A stretch of DNA of 64,000 nt, from positions 138,443,725-138,507,724 of the forward strand of contig CM037588.1 of the NCBI GenBank assembly GCA_021018995.1. Direction: 5' to 3'. The stretch comes from Chloranthus sessilifolius. Lineage: Eukaryota > Streptophyta > Magnoliopsida > Chloranthales > Chloranthaceae. The notes under the pieces were generated by a model. That model was given only the letters and a program-made list of their open reading frames with translations, had not been told where the DNA came from and made no database searches. The position numbers and the translations under genes are program-made. This document shows, piece by piece, positions 1-11,929 of this stretch (its first letter is position 1; each line of letters starts with the position of its first letter).

Positions 1-1306
1 AAAACAGGTCAAAAATAGGGGTGATTGATCGATCAATAGCCTTGATTGATCGATCAATCCACCTCATTGATCGATCAACCCTTCACAAAACTCACAGGTG
101 ATCAAGGATAATTGATAGATAAATAGCCTTGATTGATCAATCAATCCATCTCATTGATCGATCAATGCTTCAATTGATCGATCAATAGCCTCTTATTCTT
201 CACATTTGATAGAGGAAAATTGATTGATCACCAGCTTAGTTGATCGATCAATTCCTCTCATTGATCAATCAATGACCTCATTGATCGATCACCAGTCTAA
301 ATTTTAAATTTTCCTCTTCCTATTCTCACACTAACTTTATATAAATTGATCGATCAATGCCCTTATTGATCGATCAATCTTTGCCATTGATCGATCACTC
401 TCTCTGTGATCGATCAACCCTCAGAATTGATCGATCAATTAACAAAATGATCGATCAATACCCTCGGGCACTGAACTTCCAAAAAGAAGCCCCTACTGTT
501 CCCACTTAATGCTTATACAAATTGATCGATCAATGCTCCTCATTGATCGATCAATGCAGTATTGATCGATCAATAATGACAGTTCTCTATCATTAATGGA
601 GGTCACCCATTTTAACCCCTTATCATTCATGGTTTCTAACAACCACTCACACACACCTATACACACACACATGAGGCTTTAACTTTGCCCTTATTAAACA
701 TAAAAGCTCACCTCTAATTGGGCCCTTTCGGGGTCTCGACAACGAAATCCGAAGAGGGTTTCGGATCCGACTCTCGGAGTTTATCACCGCTATGTCTCGA
801 ACAAGCAGACGATCAGATCCGCTTCAACACACAGAAACCGCACACATACCCAGACTAAACTTGGAGTGTTTATTTGATCTCTCCACCCTCTATTTCCGAC
901 AACGTACGACCTCGGGTATCACTAACCCCGTTTTCTCAAAAAAAAGGTCCTCTCAAAACACAACCTGGCTACAGATTTTTCTCAAGAAGTGAGAGGAAGA
1001 AGAAGCAAGGTATCCAATCCAAATTTCTTCCTTCTCATATAAGCTAAGGAACAGAAATATCTTTGATATTTCTGTTTTTCTTAAACCTAAGCTCCGGTGT
1101 GAAGCACCTACATAGTCTCTACGGCGTATCACGCCGCATCAACGTCTTTCAAGACTCGGATTTAAATGAGAATTCACACATGAATTCACCAAACTACTAC
1201 TTAATATTATTTCTAATAATGAAATTCCAAAATTTTTAAAACTATCTCGATTCCCGAGCCGGGCATGCATATCAAAGCAGTCGGATTCTTGTTCGGGCTA
1301 TTATAG
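1..1306 (-). repeat. Partial LTR of Gypsy family F1, cut by the window edge
   Basis: This stretch matches the 5' half (element orientation) of the two full LTRs at 1932-4684 and 11930-14540, in the same minus orientation. It has the TTGATCGATCAA array (about 25 copies, roughly 25-590), the CACACACATAC-type run, the 'GGGCCCTTTCGGGGT' block and the 'GGGCATGCATATC' block near the terminus. Homology fades near 1295-1306, where the LTR terminus is expected. The other half lies outside the window, so I cannot tell a solo LTR from the end of a longer element. The small open frames inside it are not genes. Confidence 0.85.
25..590. repeat. TTGATCGATCAA palindrome array, copy 1
   Basis: About 25 exact or near-exact copies of the 12-bp palindrome TTGATCGATCAA are spaced about 10-40 bp apart. 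The spacers are unique text such as 'agcctc' or 'ccctcatt', so this is a dispersed motif array and not a satellite. It lies in the partial LTR of family F1. Confidence 0.95.
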
Positions 1307-1884
1307 TTTCTGAAACTGCTGTAACTATGTTCCAGGGGTGAGTTGTAATAATAAATAGTATAGTAGTAGGAATTTTCCACTAAAGTGACTACTCTAGCTT
1401 AAGAATCATGTGCTTCCTAGGTAATCAAGCCTTGAAAAAAAAAATTGTGAGTTTTTCCAAAAGGTGAAAGGTGAAGTCAAGGTATAGTCCATACAGTATA
1501 AGTTTAAGCCTCAAGGGTGAGGTGTAAGTCTCACAAATTATAATAAACTTTTATTTAATACTTCCGAAAAATTATGATAATAGAGAAATACTAAGAAATT
1601 AAGAAAATGATAAATGAGATCAATGCAAAAAAAATTATGCTTTCTGAAGCTATGGACATTAACTTCGAAGCAAACTCATTCTAAAAGAACAGCTGAAATA
1701 GATATTATTGCTTTACCTCATAAATGGACGAGGTTCATTAGGTAACTAAAATTGAGCTTTTTGGGTTGTCTCTCCTACTTCACAAGCTTGCAAATGTTGG
1801 CTTGCTGATTGAAAGAAACCACAAACAAAATATAGGCATGTTAGGAACAAAATATACTTGCAAGAGACGGTAAAAATACTTCAG

Positions 1885-1931
<47 letters not shown>
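1307..1931. other. Unassigned host stretch ending in a (TA)n microsatellite
   Basis: There is no convincing gene here. On the minus strand, 1746-1814 reads FQSASQHLQACEVGET and ends in a stop. This loosely recalls the C-terminal 'SFQAATRELQ' of the TDBD gene family whose exons lie at 14618-18287, so it could be that gene's last exon on the far side of the F1 insertion; this is weak. A (TA)n run occupies about 1886-1930 and is where the F1 element sits. Confidence 0.35.
1886..1930. repeat. (TA)n microsatellite
   Basis: An uninterrupted TA dinucleotide tract of about 45 bp directly abuts the F1 element's left LTR. Another short TA tract follows the right LTR (14541-14560), which fits insertion into a TA repeat. 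Confidence 0.95.
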
Positions 1932-1933
<2 letters not shown>

Positions 1934-2388
1934 ACAGCCCAGATTTTTGCACCCAGAAATTCGTGCCATCAGGATCATACTCTGGATGATCCTCAGGATA
2001 ATTCACAGAGTGTCCGCTCGTATAGCGGAAACCAAGCAGACACTGTCCAGCAGTGGTAGTTCGAGTCATCACATAAAGCATTATAAAAAGAAATAAACGA
2101 TAAATACAACATGTCTACTATATATCTCAAAAGAATATACATTCCCAAAAAGGAACCAAGAAGAGCCACTGGTGATGGTCATTCATCACCCAAACAATGG
2201 TTCCTAATAGTGGTTCCTATAGAATGTATAATAATACCAGAAAAGTAAAATATCTACAGAAATAAATACAGGAAGTGGCCACCAGCCACACAACAATCCA
2301 AAGTTTTATACAACACTTCCTGGTGGCCACCAAGAAGTGGCCACCAGGCACACAACAATCCTAAAAATAACAGACACGTCTACCCAAA

Positions 2389-2501
2389 CTAAGGATAAAA
2401 ATCATCCACCTGGGCATCAGTCTCCTCGTCCTCAGCCTCAGCCTCCAGATCAGGCTGGAAGTCAGGGTCGCTCTCAGTACCGGGAGCTCTAGCCTCATAA
2501 C
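2389..2501 (-). other. Acidic/aromatic short reading frame in the F1 LTR
   Basis: After an acceptor-like ATTTTAG (minus strand) the frame reads YEARAPGTESDPDFQPD, continues through an acidic stretch and ends QVDDFYP-stop. It resembles frames in LTRs A, B and C in composition, in the DPD(Y/F) then P core, in the terminal acidic-plus-aromatic residues, and in phase at the acceptor. No start codon or expression evidence can be seen, so translation is inference. Confidence 0.5.
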
Positions 2502-3295
2502 CTAAAATGTTAATGAAACAGGGTGAGCAACATCAAAGCTCAATAGAAGAATCCCAACTAAAATGTAATGAATATGCAAGACATAATATCTCCAAGCAGG
2601 AAATCAAATCAGAATATGCAAACAGGGTAAAATCCGATCAAATACTGAGCTTTTAAATAAGAACAGATGTTATGCGAGTACATAATTAGTGACTTAAATT
2701 GTATATGTTTTCTGACTTAAGAAACTCCTGTGAATATATAAAACGGAGTAAATAGGAATCTACCGATAGGAAACCCCAACCAATCGTCGTTCACATGAAC
2801 AATTTCAGGGTGCAACAATGTCTCATCTATGGAGTGCAATTGTGCCGAGGGTTTAACAAAGCAGATGCACAAGTGTGCCAGGCACAGATATACCGTCGAG
2901 TAGGTGGGGATCATCTGGTTAAATCATCAAATCACATACACACATAAACCTCACAGATCAAATAGCAGAAATCAGGAGCAGGTTTCAAAATACAAAATCA
3001 GAAAATAGGAATCAGAGATAACAAGAATTTATGATATGCTAACATGCTTATTAAAACAGAAATCAGGATGCAAATATAAAAGAATCATGAAATCATAATA
3101 AAAAATAGTTTAGGTTGGTTTTCCCCTACCTCAGGTCAGACCTCTTTCTAAGCAAATCCAAAGCTTTTTAATACGTCATGGTCTAATCCTAGACCATAAA
3201 TACAGCATACTACATGTCAGGTATGTCAGAAAGTCAACTGGCGCGGTGTCCAGTAGCATTCAATTCATATAGACAAAACAAGACAAAAACAAGGG

Positions 3296-3940
3296 TTATT
3301 GATCGATCAACACCCTTATTGATCGATCAATCCTTCTCTTTGATCGATCAATGTCCCCATTGATCGATCAATACCCTCAATTTACTACACAAGCAACAGA
3401 GGTAGTTGATCGATCAATAGCCTTTATTGATCATCAACACCCTTCATTGATGGATCAATACTTGAATTGATCGATCAATAGCTCCTTTCTCCTCACACTT
3501 TGACAAAGTAAAATTGATCGATCACCAGCTCAGTTGATCGATAAATATGTCTCATTGATCGATCAATGACCTTATTAATCGATCAATAGCTTAACTTTTA
3601 AATTTCCCTCTTTCTGTTCCCTTTTGTAACTTATACAGCTTGATCGATCAATCTCCTTATTGATCGATCAACACACACAGGTGATCGATCAATACCTCTA
3701 TTGATCGATCAACACCAGCCATTGATCGATCATCCTCTCTGTGATCGATCAATACTCATAATTGATCGATCAATTCACTAATTGATCAATCAACGCACCT
3801 CGAGCTCTGAACTTCCAAAATTTGAAGTGTTCTGTTCCTTCTTAAGCCTTATACGAATTGATCGATCAATGACCTTATTGATCGATCAATACCTCTCATT
3901 GATCGATCAATCTAGCATTGATCGATCAATAATGACAGGT
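3296..3940. repeat. TTGATCGATCAA palindrome array, copy 2 (left LTR)
   Basis: About 25 copies of TTGATCGATCAA, a few with one changed base, in the 5' half of the LTR (element orientation). Order and spacers match the arrays at 25-590 and 13185-13800, with small copy-number differences. Confidence 0.95.
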
Positions 3941-4684
3941 CCTCTGTCACTAATGGAGGTCACCTATTTTTCTTATTTTTGACCTATTTTCATTAATGAT
4001 TTCTCACTACTATTTATACACACACAAACACACATACAAGGGGCTCTCATCTGCCCAATTTAAACGCATAGGCTCACCTTTACTTGGGCCCTTTCGGGGT
4101 TCTGGCAAAACGATTCGGACGAGGGTTTCGGATCCGAAACTTGAGTTGTATCGCTGGTGTGACTCCGACAAGTAATTTATCGACTCCGATTCATCACGCG
4201 GAGGTCTCACACACACATAGACTATGCTTGAGTTCGTTTTATTGAACTCACCCTACCCTAACTCAGACTGACGCATGATCTCCGTATCTCTAACCCCATT
4301 TCCTCGCAGAACACTTTCAGATCCCAACCTAGCTACAGATTTCTTTAGCTTAAGAATAAGAGGAAGAAGAAGAGAGGAGATCTTTCTGGTCTCTTCCTTC
4401 CCTTATAAGCTACTTAAACTGAAATATCTCTAATATTTCCGTTTAAGATCTAAGCTAGACTCCGGTGTGGATCGTAAACACGATCGCTACGGCATAATGT
4501 GCCGCATTGACGTCCTACACAACTCGGACCTAAGCGAGAATTCACATGTGAATTCATCTATACAAGGATTTAATATTATTTCTTATAATATAAATTTCAA
4601 AATTTTAAAATATGTTTCGATTTTCGTGTTGGGCATGCATATCGAAATAGTCAGGTTCTTGTTTAGAATTTCAGGGTCGTTATA

Positions 4685-4700
4685 TTATCCCACCCTTAGG
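4685..4700 (-). other. Polypurine tract of F1
   Basis: On the minus strand the bases before the 3' LTR read CCTAAGGGTGGGATAA. A 'GAGGACGAAATTT' block lies just upstream. The same arrangement (GAGGACGAAAATT then AGTAGGGGAGAA) stands before the 3' LTRs of family C. Confidence 0.75.
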
Positions 4701-4824
4701 AAATTTCGTCCTCAAAAATGTTAAGGAGGTTGTAAGAACTACAATGAGGAAACGTAGCAGGCAAGCATGACAAACAGGAATAAAAAGTAGACAGATTGAA
4801 GATGAAATGAAATGCAGATAATTA

Positions 4825-6305
4825 TCATACACTACATATATATAAATAATTTACAGTAGTAAAGATAAGAGATAAGAAATTATCAGTCGGGACATTGGAA
4901 AGTCCGGGCTCTGCAGGTGTAGGTCTGCTGGGGCGGGGTGGCGGCGTACGATAATCACGAGGATCCACCACGTGCTGACGGGCATGGGCAATCATCGGCG
5001 TGGACGTAGTGGCGTATAAGTGCTGCATGACGAGCTCGTGCATGCCCTCGTGATAATCCAACTGGCGATGGATCTATCGCTGGAACGCCTCCATACCGTC
5101 CAAATGTTCATGTATGCGTCGGTTACCCTCCACGAGCTCACGAAGCATCGCTGCTACGTCGACTGAGGAAGGAGGAGGGGGATGTGATGTAGTGTGACGG
5201 GGCGATCTACGGGGTGTAGTGGGGGTAGGACGGGTAGACACCTCAAGCTGAGGTGGTGGATCGCGTGGTGCCTCCCCCTCTCCAAGGACAGGCTCGACGG
5301 GCGTCACACCCTCTGTATCGGCAAGCGCGACAGGCTCAGTTGCGCCCTCCTCATCCTCTGGGAGTCGTCGAACCAGGAGGTTGTAGCTCTTATTCCAATC
5401 CTTCAGGTAGAAGACCTTGGTGTTGTTGACCAAGCGCGGCTCATTGGGAGCCAAGCTGTACGCCTCGCGGAGAGCAACGTATTGCTCCACCATCTTGGTA
5501 ATGAGGCATGCATAGGGGATCTATTTCTTGACCCCCGACTTGAGCTTCTTAGACATGAGGTCATTGGCATTGATGGTGTCGTCAATGACCAAGTCGGCCA
5601 CAGAGAACCAACGGTTCTCAAAGGCCAAAAATAGGGCCTGCTGTACAACACCAGTCCGTGAGGACTTATGCAAGAACGGGTTGAGTGCACACTTGATATA
5701 GGTATCAAGCATCCACAATCTATCAGGTAATTGGGCCCATGTGATGGACTGCCCCTTCCCATGCTGACCTTGGGTCATCTTGGTGACCACGTTGGGAAAA
5801 GGAACGTCTTTAATGTATGGGGCATCCAATCCAATGGTTTCAATGTAAACCGACGAGCACTGTAGTACAGCCGCTACATGAAACTGGTTCAATTTATACT
5901 TGAACCCGTCAATGGAAGTGACGAGTCGGTGGTGACTATCACCCCAACGAAGGTTCTAAAAGAAAAGCCTCATGATCCTAGGACAATAGTGATTGTGGAA
6001 TGGCTCCAGCAAAGGATTCAACCAGAGCCGTTGGATGTAACCTTTGGCCCAAACCATTTTGGGCCAATCCTCGTAAAGAGAGGAGGTGAACACGTACTCA
6101 GGAAGAAAGGTTTTGGAAGTCCACCAAGGATTGGGGACTTCACGCTCGATTGGGGTCGGGACTAGGATTTGGACGGGTGAACCACGTCCGCAACAGGTGC
6201 CACAGGTGGCATAGAGGTTTGGGGAATCGAATCAGGGGGCGGTATGGGGGTACGAGCCCGGGAAATGGGTACCTTACACGAAGGGTTCTTCGTGCGCGGC
6301 CCCAT
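4825..6305 (-). pseudogene. Extra ORF region of F1 downstream of pol
   Basis: Between the chromodomain and the 3' LTR lies about 1.5 kb of coding-like sequence, broken in a few places. Readable parts include LDTYIKCALNPFLHKSS, FLAFENRWFSVADLVIDD and a C-terminal part rich in proline, threonine and serine (5074-5400). The pattern recalls the 'putative plant transposon protein' domain (Transposase_32-type) seen in many plant repeat-associated ORFs; I name it with reserve. Such extra ORFs are not part of the standard chromovirus gene set, so this may be a captured gene. A palindrome cluster (6470-6765) separates it from the chromodomain. Confidence 0.5.
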
Positions 6306-6469
6306 GGTCAAAATTTGCAAAAATAAATGACAAAAGAATCAAATTGAGACGAAAAGAAGATGTTACCGAACGAATGGGGTGAAATCCACTCGAATCACAC
6401 GGAAGGGGTCGAATGGCCGAAAAATCCGTCGGAAAGAAGGTTGAACGGTTAGTGCCAAAAACCTCTTTG

Positions 6470-6765
6470 ATCGATCACTTGTATGCTTTGTACAAATGAC
6501 CGTTCGAAACCCCAAATATAACTTAAAACCCCAGGATTGATCGATCAATGCTCTCATTGATCGATCAATGAAGCATCTTAATGCCCTAGGCCGAAGCATA
6601 GATCGATCAATCCACTCTGTTGATCGATCAATGACCCTTTAATTGATCGATCACTACACATGTTGATCAATCAATAGTCCACTATGATCGATCAACCAAC
6701 CTTGGTGATCGATCAACACCATGAATATTGATCAATCAATCTCTCTGTTGATCGATCAATGCTGA
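6470..6765. repeat. TTGATCGATCAA array outside the LTR, in the F1 internal region
   Basis: About ten copies of TTGATCGATCAA or one-base variants occur between the extra ORF and the chromodomain. It is the same motif as the LTR arrays with different spacers, so the motif has spread or been maintained in a second part of the element. Confidence 0.9.
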
Positions 6766-6956
6766 TTGTGATGTGGCTCCGCAACACAGTCATTTTCTAA
6801 ATGCGAACTGTCCGCATTTCAAAAACAAGGGCACACGTATCTCACATACTGCGCCTGTAATAAATAGAATCCTCGAGTCAATGTTACTCGAATAGACATA
6901 AGAAACACAGTCATGATGTCGAATCTTCAAATGAAAATGAAAATGTACCTCTCCTG

Positions 6957-7178
6957 TCAGGTGAACAAATGTGGGTACTGCTCGCGAATCTCAGTTGCGC
7001 TTTCCCAAGTAGCTTTCAAAGCTGAATGATTTCTCCACTTGACAAGCACCAATGGAATCAACTTGGTCCGCAAAACTTGATCTCGATGATCCAAAATTAC
7101 GATTGGTTCCTCAATCACCGTCAAGTCCTCTTGCAACTCAATCGGCTGGAAATCCAAGACGTGAGTCGGGTCGCGCAT
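6957..7178 (-). pseudogene. F1 chromodomain
   Basis: The reading frame contains VLRTKLIPLVLVKWRNHS, then ATWESATEIREQYPHLF and a stop. This is the usual end of plant chromovirus integrases, where the chromodomain is thought to guide integration toward particular chromatin. Part of a broken fossil element. Confidence 0.85.
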
Positions 7179-7181
7179 GTA

Positions 7182-8701
7182 TCATCGCAGCATGGAAACA
7201 TGAAAAATGTTATGCATGCTCACCAACTGCAGTGGCAAAGCAATCCGATAAGTGACTTCGCCAACCCGTCCGAGTACTTCAAAGGGGCCGATATATCGAG
7301 GACTCAGCTTCCCACATGTTTCAAAGCGCATCACGCCCTTGGTCGACGAGATCTTCACAAAGACCTTGTCTCCAACCTGAAAACAGTGGTTAATTCCATA
7401 GCCAATCACTTTAACTATGAATAGTAAAAATTTTAAACGTATTTGGGTATACCTAAAACTCAACGTGCATTCGATGGAGATCGACATAGCTCTTTGGCGA
7501 CTTTGAGCAACCCTCAATCTTTCACGGATCAACCAAACTGTCTCAATTGTACTGTCTACTATATCAGGTCCCTAAACAAGCTTCTCACCAACTTCTTCCC
7601 AATTCAACGGAGACTTGCATCGTCGTCCATACAAGGCTTCATAAGGTGCCATCCCAATACTCGACTGATAGCTGTTATTGTAAGCGAACTCAATCAGAGG
7701 CAAATGTTGATCCCATGAACTATGAAAGTCCAACATACATGCACACAATGTATCCTCTATAATCTGGTTCACTCTCTCAGTCTGCCCATCTGTCTGAGGA
7801 TGAAAGGTTGAGCTGAACTACAATTTAAAACCCATGCCTTCATGAAATCGTTGCCAGAATTGCGATGTATAGAGTGGATCTCTATCACACACGATGCTGA
7901 CTGGTATGTCATGTAACCAAACTATCTCCTTCATGTACAGCTCTGCAAGCTTATTGGCTATATATGTAGTCCGATACGGTAGAAAATGTGCAGACTTCGT
8001 CAGTCGATCTACAATAACCCAGATGGAATTGTTCTTCCTCAACGTGCTCAGCAATCCCAAAATAAAATCCACAGAAATGGCTTCCCATTTCCACTCTGGT
8101 ACTGGCAATGGTTGTAACAAACCTGCTAGAATTTGATGGTCTACTTTCACCTGCTGGCAAACCAAACACCGAGAAACATAATCTGCAACATCTTTCTTCA
8201 GTCCTCTCCACCAAAACTTCGCTTGAGATCTTGGTACATCTTGGTACTTCCAGGATGTATAGCATATGTAGACTTGTGCGCTTCCTCCAAAATTGTATCT
8301 TTAAGATCTTTCATATCAGGTATGCTCATCTGATCTCTAAATAGTAAGGTACCATCATCTTTGATAGTAAAATCAGGCCTGATCCCGTTGATCACATCCT
8401 TTCTAATGGCCATAAGCTCATCATCAATCATCTGGAGCTTACGCACATTATCAAACAACATGGGCCGTATCACAATATTAGCCATCAATGCCCCTGAACC
8501 CTTGACGTCAATCCGTGTATCGCATAAGGCCAGGTCCTCAAGTAGATGCCACCGCTGTACTCTGGTGATAAGATGTGTCAACTGAGCTGAAGACTTCCTG
8601 CTCAAAGTATCTGCTACAACATTAGCCTTCCCAGGGTGATACTGGATGGAACAATCATAATCCTTTAAGAACTCCATCCATCTACGCTGTCGCATGTTCA
8701 A
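7182..8701 (-). pseudogene. F1 integrase
   Basis: The integrase N-terminal region has the [13 protein letters not shown] segment. The core has WEAISVDFILGL and VIVDRLTKSAHFLPY, then IVCDRDPLYTSQFW; DFILGL and CDRDP match the catalytic neighbourhood of Gypsy integrases. The C-terminal part has [20 protein letters not shown]. It lies between RNase H and the chromodomain, as expected. Broken in several places. Confidence 0.88.
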
Positions 8702-9156
8702 ATCCTTCTGGGTAAACAGATACTTGAGACTTTTGTGGTCGGTGAAGATGTCAAATGTCTCACCGTATAAGTAGTGCCTCTAAATCTTTAAAGCAAAGAT
8801 CACCGCTGCTAACTCCAGATCATGAGTTGGGTAATTGTTCTCATGTTCCTTAAGCTGTCTAGAGCCATACGCGATAACCTTCTTGTGCTGGTTGAGGATC
8901 AACCCAAACTACTATAAGATGCGTCACTGTAGATAGCGAAACCCCCTCTGCCAGAAGGTATAGCTAACACCGGTGCTGAAGTCAGACGTGTCTTCAGTTC
9001 TTGGAAACTCTTCTCACATAGATCAGTTCAATCAAACTTAGCATTCTTCTTGGTGAGCTGAGTAAGTGGGCTCGATAGCTTGGAGAACCCCTCTACAAAC
9101 CGTCGGTAGTATCCTGCTAACCCAAGAAAACTACGGGCCTCTGTTACCGTTCTCGG
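8560..9156 (-). pseudogene. F1 RNase H
   Basis: The minus strand shows the typical Gypsy RNase H ending: a '[20 protein letters not shown]' block, then [19 protein letters not shown] and VVADTLSRK. It follows RT directly. Part of a broken fossil element. Confidence 0.8.
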
Positions 9157-10008
9157 CTATTCCCAATTCATGACGGCCTCAATCTTTGTCGGGTCGACAG
9201 TTATACCCTTAGCAGAGACGATGTGGCCCAAAAAACTAACTTGGTCCAGCCAAAACTCACACTTACTGAGCTTTGCATACAATTTGTGATCTTTGAGGGT
9301 CTGTAAAGCTACGTGCAGATGTCCTTCATGTTCTTCCTTTGTCTTGGAATAGACAAGGATGTCATCTACAAAGACAACCACGGACCTATCCAAGTGTCGT
9401 TTAAACACTCGGTTCATCAGGTCCATAAAATACACAGGTGTGTTTGTCAATCCAAATGGCATAACCAAGAATTCGTAGTGTCCATATCTGGTTCTGAACG
9501 CCATCTTCTCAACATCTTCTGCTTTAACTCGTAGCTGATGATAACCTGACCTCAAGTCAATCTTCGTAAAGAACCTCGCTCCTTGTAACTGATCAAACAG
9601 ATCATCGATCCTAGGGAGCGGGTAACGATTCTTAATCATCAACTTGTTCAGCTGCCGATAGTCAATGCATAGACGCATTGAACCATCCTTCTTTCTGACA
9701 AATAACACTGGTGCTCCCCAAGGAGACACACTAGGTCGAACGAACCCTTTGTCAAGCAGTTCTTGCAGTTGCTCCTTTAACTCTTGTAATTCTGTTGGAG
9801 TCATCCTATAAGGAGCCTTAGATACTGGTTCAGTGCCCGGAACCAGATTTATCGCAAACTCAATCTCCCGAGTTGGTGGTAGTCCTGGCAAATCCTCAGG
9901 AAACACATCTGGGTATTCGCACGCAACTTGAATCTCAAATATCACATTCGTCTCTTCCCGCTGCTCTTGTAGAAAGGCCATATATCCACTACATCCACTC
10001 TTCATCAT
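9157..10008 (-). pseudogene. F1 reverse transcriptase
   Basis: A long open stretch of about 283 residues. Early segment: [22 protein letters not shown] blocks: [53 protein letters not shown] and the active-site box [12 protein letters not shown]. Then [19 protein letters not shown], the usual link to RNase H. This is the best-preserved part of the element and firmly places it in Ty3/Gypsy. Confidence 0.95.
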
Positions 10009-10349
10009 CTTTTTAGCCCGAATAGCTTAATCAACGGAGCTACCTTAGACTTCACCCCAAAGAATCTGAATGATCGCTCCTTTGGAGGGCGAAAAACCAT
10101 GATCTTTTGAATGATGTCAAATCCTTTCATATCTAATAAAATTAAATCTACCAGTGTCTCATGATCATCTACTGACACAATTACTGATTTACACACTGTG
10201 AGTGCATTCACTGCACTTCCCGTAGGAACAGACACCTTCAATATGAACTCTAACTGCTCAGGGGTGGCGCTCAATTCTTTCGTAAATTGAGGCCTAACAA
10301 ATGAGTGCGTAGAGCCTGATCTACCAAAACTTGTGCTCGGTGGAAACAA
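10005..10349 (-). pseudogene. F1 aspartic protease region
   Basis: It contains the GSTHSFV segment typical of plant Gypsy proteases, followed by VNALTVCKSVIV and VDLILLDMKGFDII, which match the flap and the 'DLI.LDM..FDVI.GMDWL' segment of related elements. It lies between gag and RT. Confidence 0.8.
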
Positions 10350-10524
10350 ATATCACAACTTTGATATACTTTCAGCTCACCTATAAGTCAGTCACATAAT
10401 TGTATTAAGTGTTTAAGATATGTATGTGTGTATGTGTATTATTATCATAACATTTAAGCAAAATAATTCTATTTTTTTTACTAATTTCCAGTCCATCCTA
10501 CTAGATAAATAATCTCTCTTGAGT

Positions 10525-11822
10525 TTAAACCATACCTTGAACGACATCATTCGATGTCAGATCATCGATCGCAGTAATAGCGTATGCTCTATCTTGAACC
10601 ACAGGTCGAGAAGATCTCTGTGTAGATACCGATCCTGACCGTTCTTTGTCGTCTTTGCTCTCCTCTAAGCAGTTCCTAACCAAGTGGCCCATCTTGCCAC
10701 ACCTGAAGCACACCCCCGTCTCCCTCCTGCACTCCTCTGTCTTGTGTGGCTTCCCACACTTTGCACATGACACAGCTGGAGTGAACGAAGAGACCCTTGA
10801 AGATCCCTGGGTCACTGAGGCCCCGCTACCAGAAAAACCAGACGGTCAAAATGGTCTGGAAAATGTAGGCACTGCTGCTCTCTGGTACAAACTTGGCCCT
10901 GAAGAAATTGTCGATCGAGAGTGTGTAGGGTATCTCGGAGGTCTGGAGAATCTAGCCCTCTTATTTTTCTACGGGTCCTGAGATTGCCCCTGAAATGACT
11001 TCTCTCTGGTCTGCTTGTCTCTCCAAACAAACTGCTTCTGGTTCTCCTCTGCTATGAGAGCCTTGGCCATAACTCTCTCATATGTCTCGATTTCCCACAT
11101 GGAGACATCCTTCTGTAGGTTCTGCCTCAGGCCAAGCTGAAACTTTCTTGCTCTCATCAGCTCAGTGGCTACATGCTGGGGTGCGAACCTAGCCAATCGA
11201 TCAAACTCAGCACCGTACTCTCTCACTGACATCGCACCATGCATGCATAAGCTCTATAAACTTCACCTCCCACTAATGCCTCACAATTTTCGAAAAGTAT
11301 TTATTGTAAAACACTTCTGTGAACTCCTCCCACATCCAAGGAGTGTGAAGAAACTCTCTCCCAATTCTGTGACACCGACTTCCACCAAGGTCCGGCATCA
11401 CCATCTAACTTGAAAGTGGCCCAACGCACTTTCTCTACATCATTGCACTAGAGCACTTCAAAAAGTTTCTCCATCTCCTCTATCCATCCCTCTGCCTCTA
11501 TGGGATCTGTCTGACCCGAGAAGTTAGGAGGTCTCATTCTCCTAAACTCTGCGAACCAGCTTGGCTGATGAGGTGGTCTAGCTGCCTGCTGAGTCAGAGC
11601 AGCTGTTTGATGAGCGACGTTGGTAGCCAAGGCTTCCAACACCTGCTCCATTCTCTCCTCATTGCCTCTTCTACCCCCTCTCAGTCTCACTGGAACCGCA
11701 TTAGCCTGTGTGAGAAACTCTAATCCCCTTGACGTACCAACAACATCGGGGATCTCTCTCACCAGAACTTCTCTCTGACCTTCTCTACCTCCACTGCGTC
11801 CGCCTCTGAACCTAGGGCCCAT
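10525..11822 (-). pseudogene. F1 gag with zinc knuckle
   Basis: The N-terminal part starts MGPRFRGGRSGG; the capsid part includes PSWFAEFRRMRPPNFSGQTD and VREYGAEFDRLARFAPQHV, typical of plant retrotransposon gag. The C-terminal part (10525-10815) has CAKCGKPHKTEEC followed by the CCHC knuckle CFRCGKMGHLVRNC, a nucleic-acid-binding motif. Broken in a few places. Confidence 0.88.
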
Positions 11823-11913
11823 ACCGATTTGTCATTGTGAAAAAAATAACACTGATCAGTACTAGATTGTTAAAATAATCCAACATGAACCCACAGTTCA
11901 AACTAAAGCCTAG

Positions 11914-11925
11914 GCTCTGATACCA
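11914..11925 (-). other. Primer binding site of F1 (initiator tRNA-Met)
   Basis: On the minus strand the sequence TGGTATCAGAGC lies four bases inside the 5' LTR end (GGGCTGTCA). It is the standard plant PBS complementary to the 3' end of initiator tRNA-Met, and it fixes element orientation and LTR boundary. Confidence 0.95.
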
Positions 11926-11929
11926 ACTA

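Larger units (their letters stand above)
1932..4684 (-). repeat. F1 left LTR (3' LTR)
   Basis: It begins TGACAGCCCAG on the plus strand and pairs with 11930-14540 over its whole length. In element orientation it holds a terminal GACCC block, the palindrome array, a GAG|GTAGGG splice-donor-like site (3128-3132), a GAGCTTTGATGTTGCTCACC motif before a TTTTAG acceptor (about 2502), and a short acidic frame ending at 2389. Confidence 0.93.

Noticed and set aside
25-590. CRISPR array reading of the regular TTGATCGATCAA repeats
   Set aside because: Plant nuclear context, 12-bp palindromic units, short and variable spacers and location in an LTR; no cas genes. It is an LTR motif array.
5194-5634. 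146-codon plus-strand frame
   Set aside because: Mirror of the GC-rich coding-like strand of the F1 extra ORF, which runs on the minus strand.
7026-7424. 132-codon plus-strand frame
   Set aside because: Shadow of the F1 integrase/chromodomain strand.
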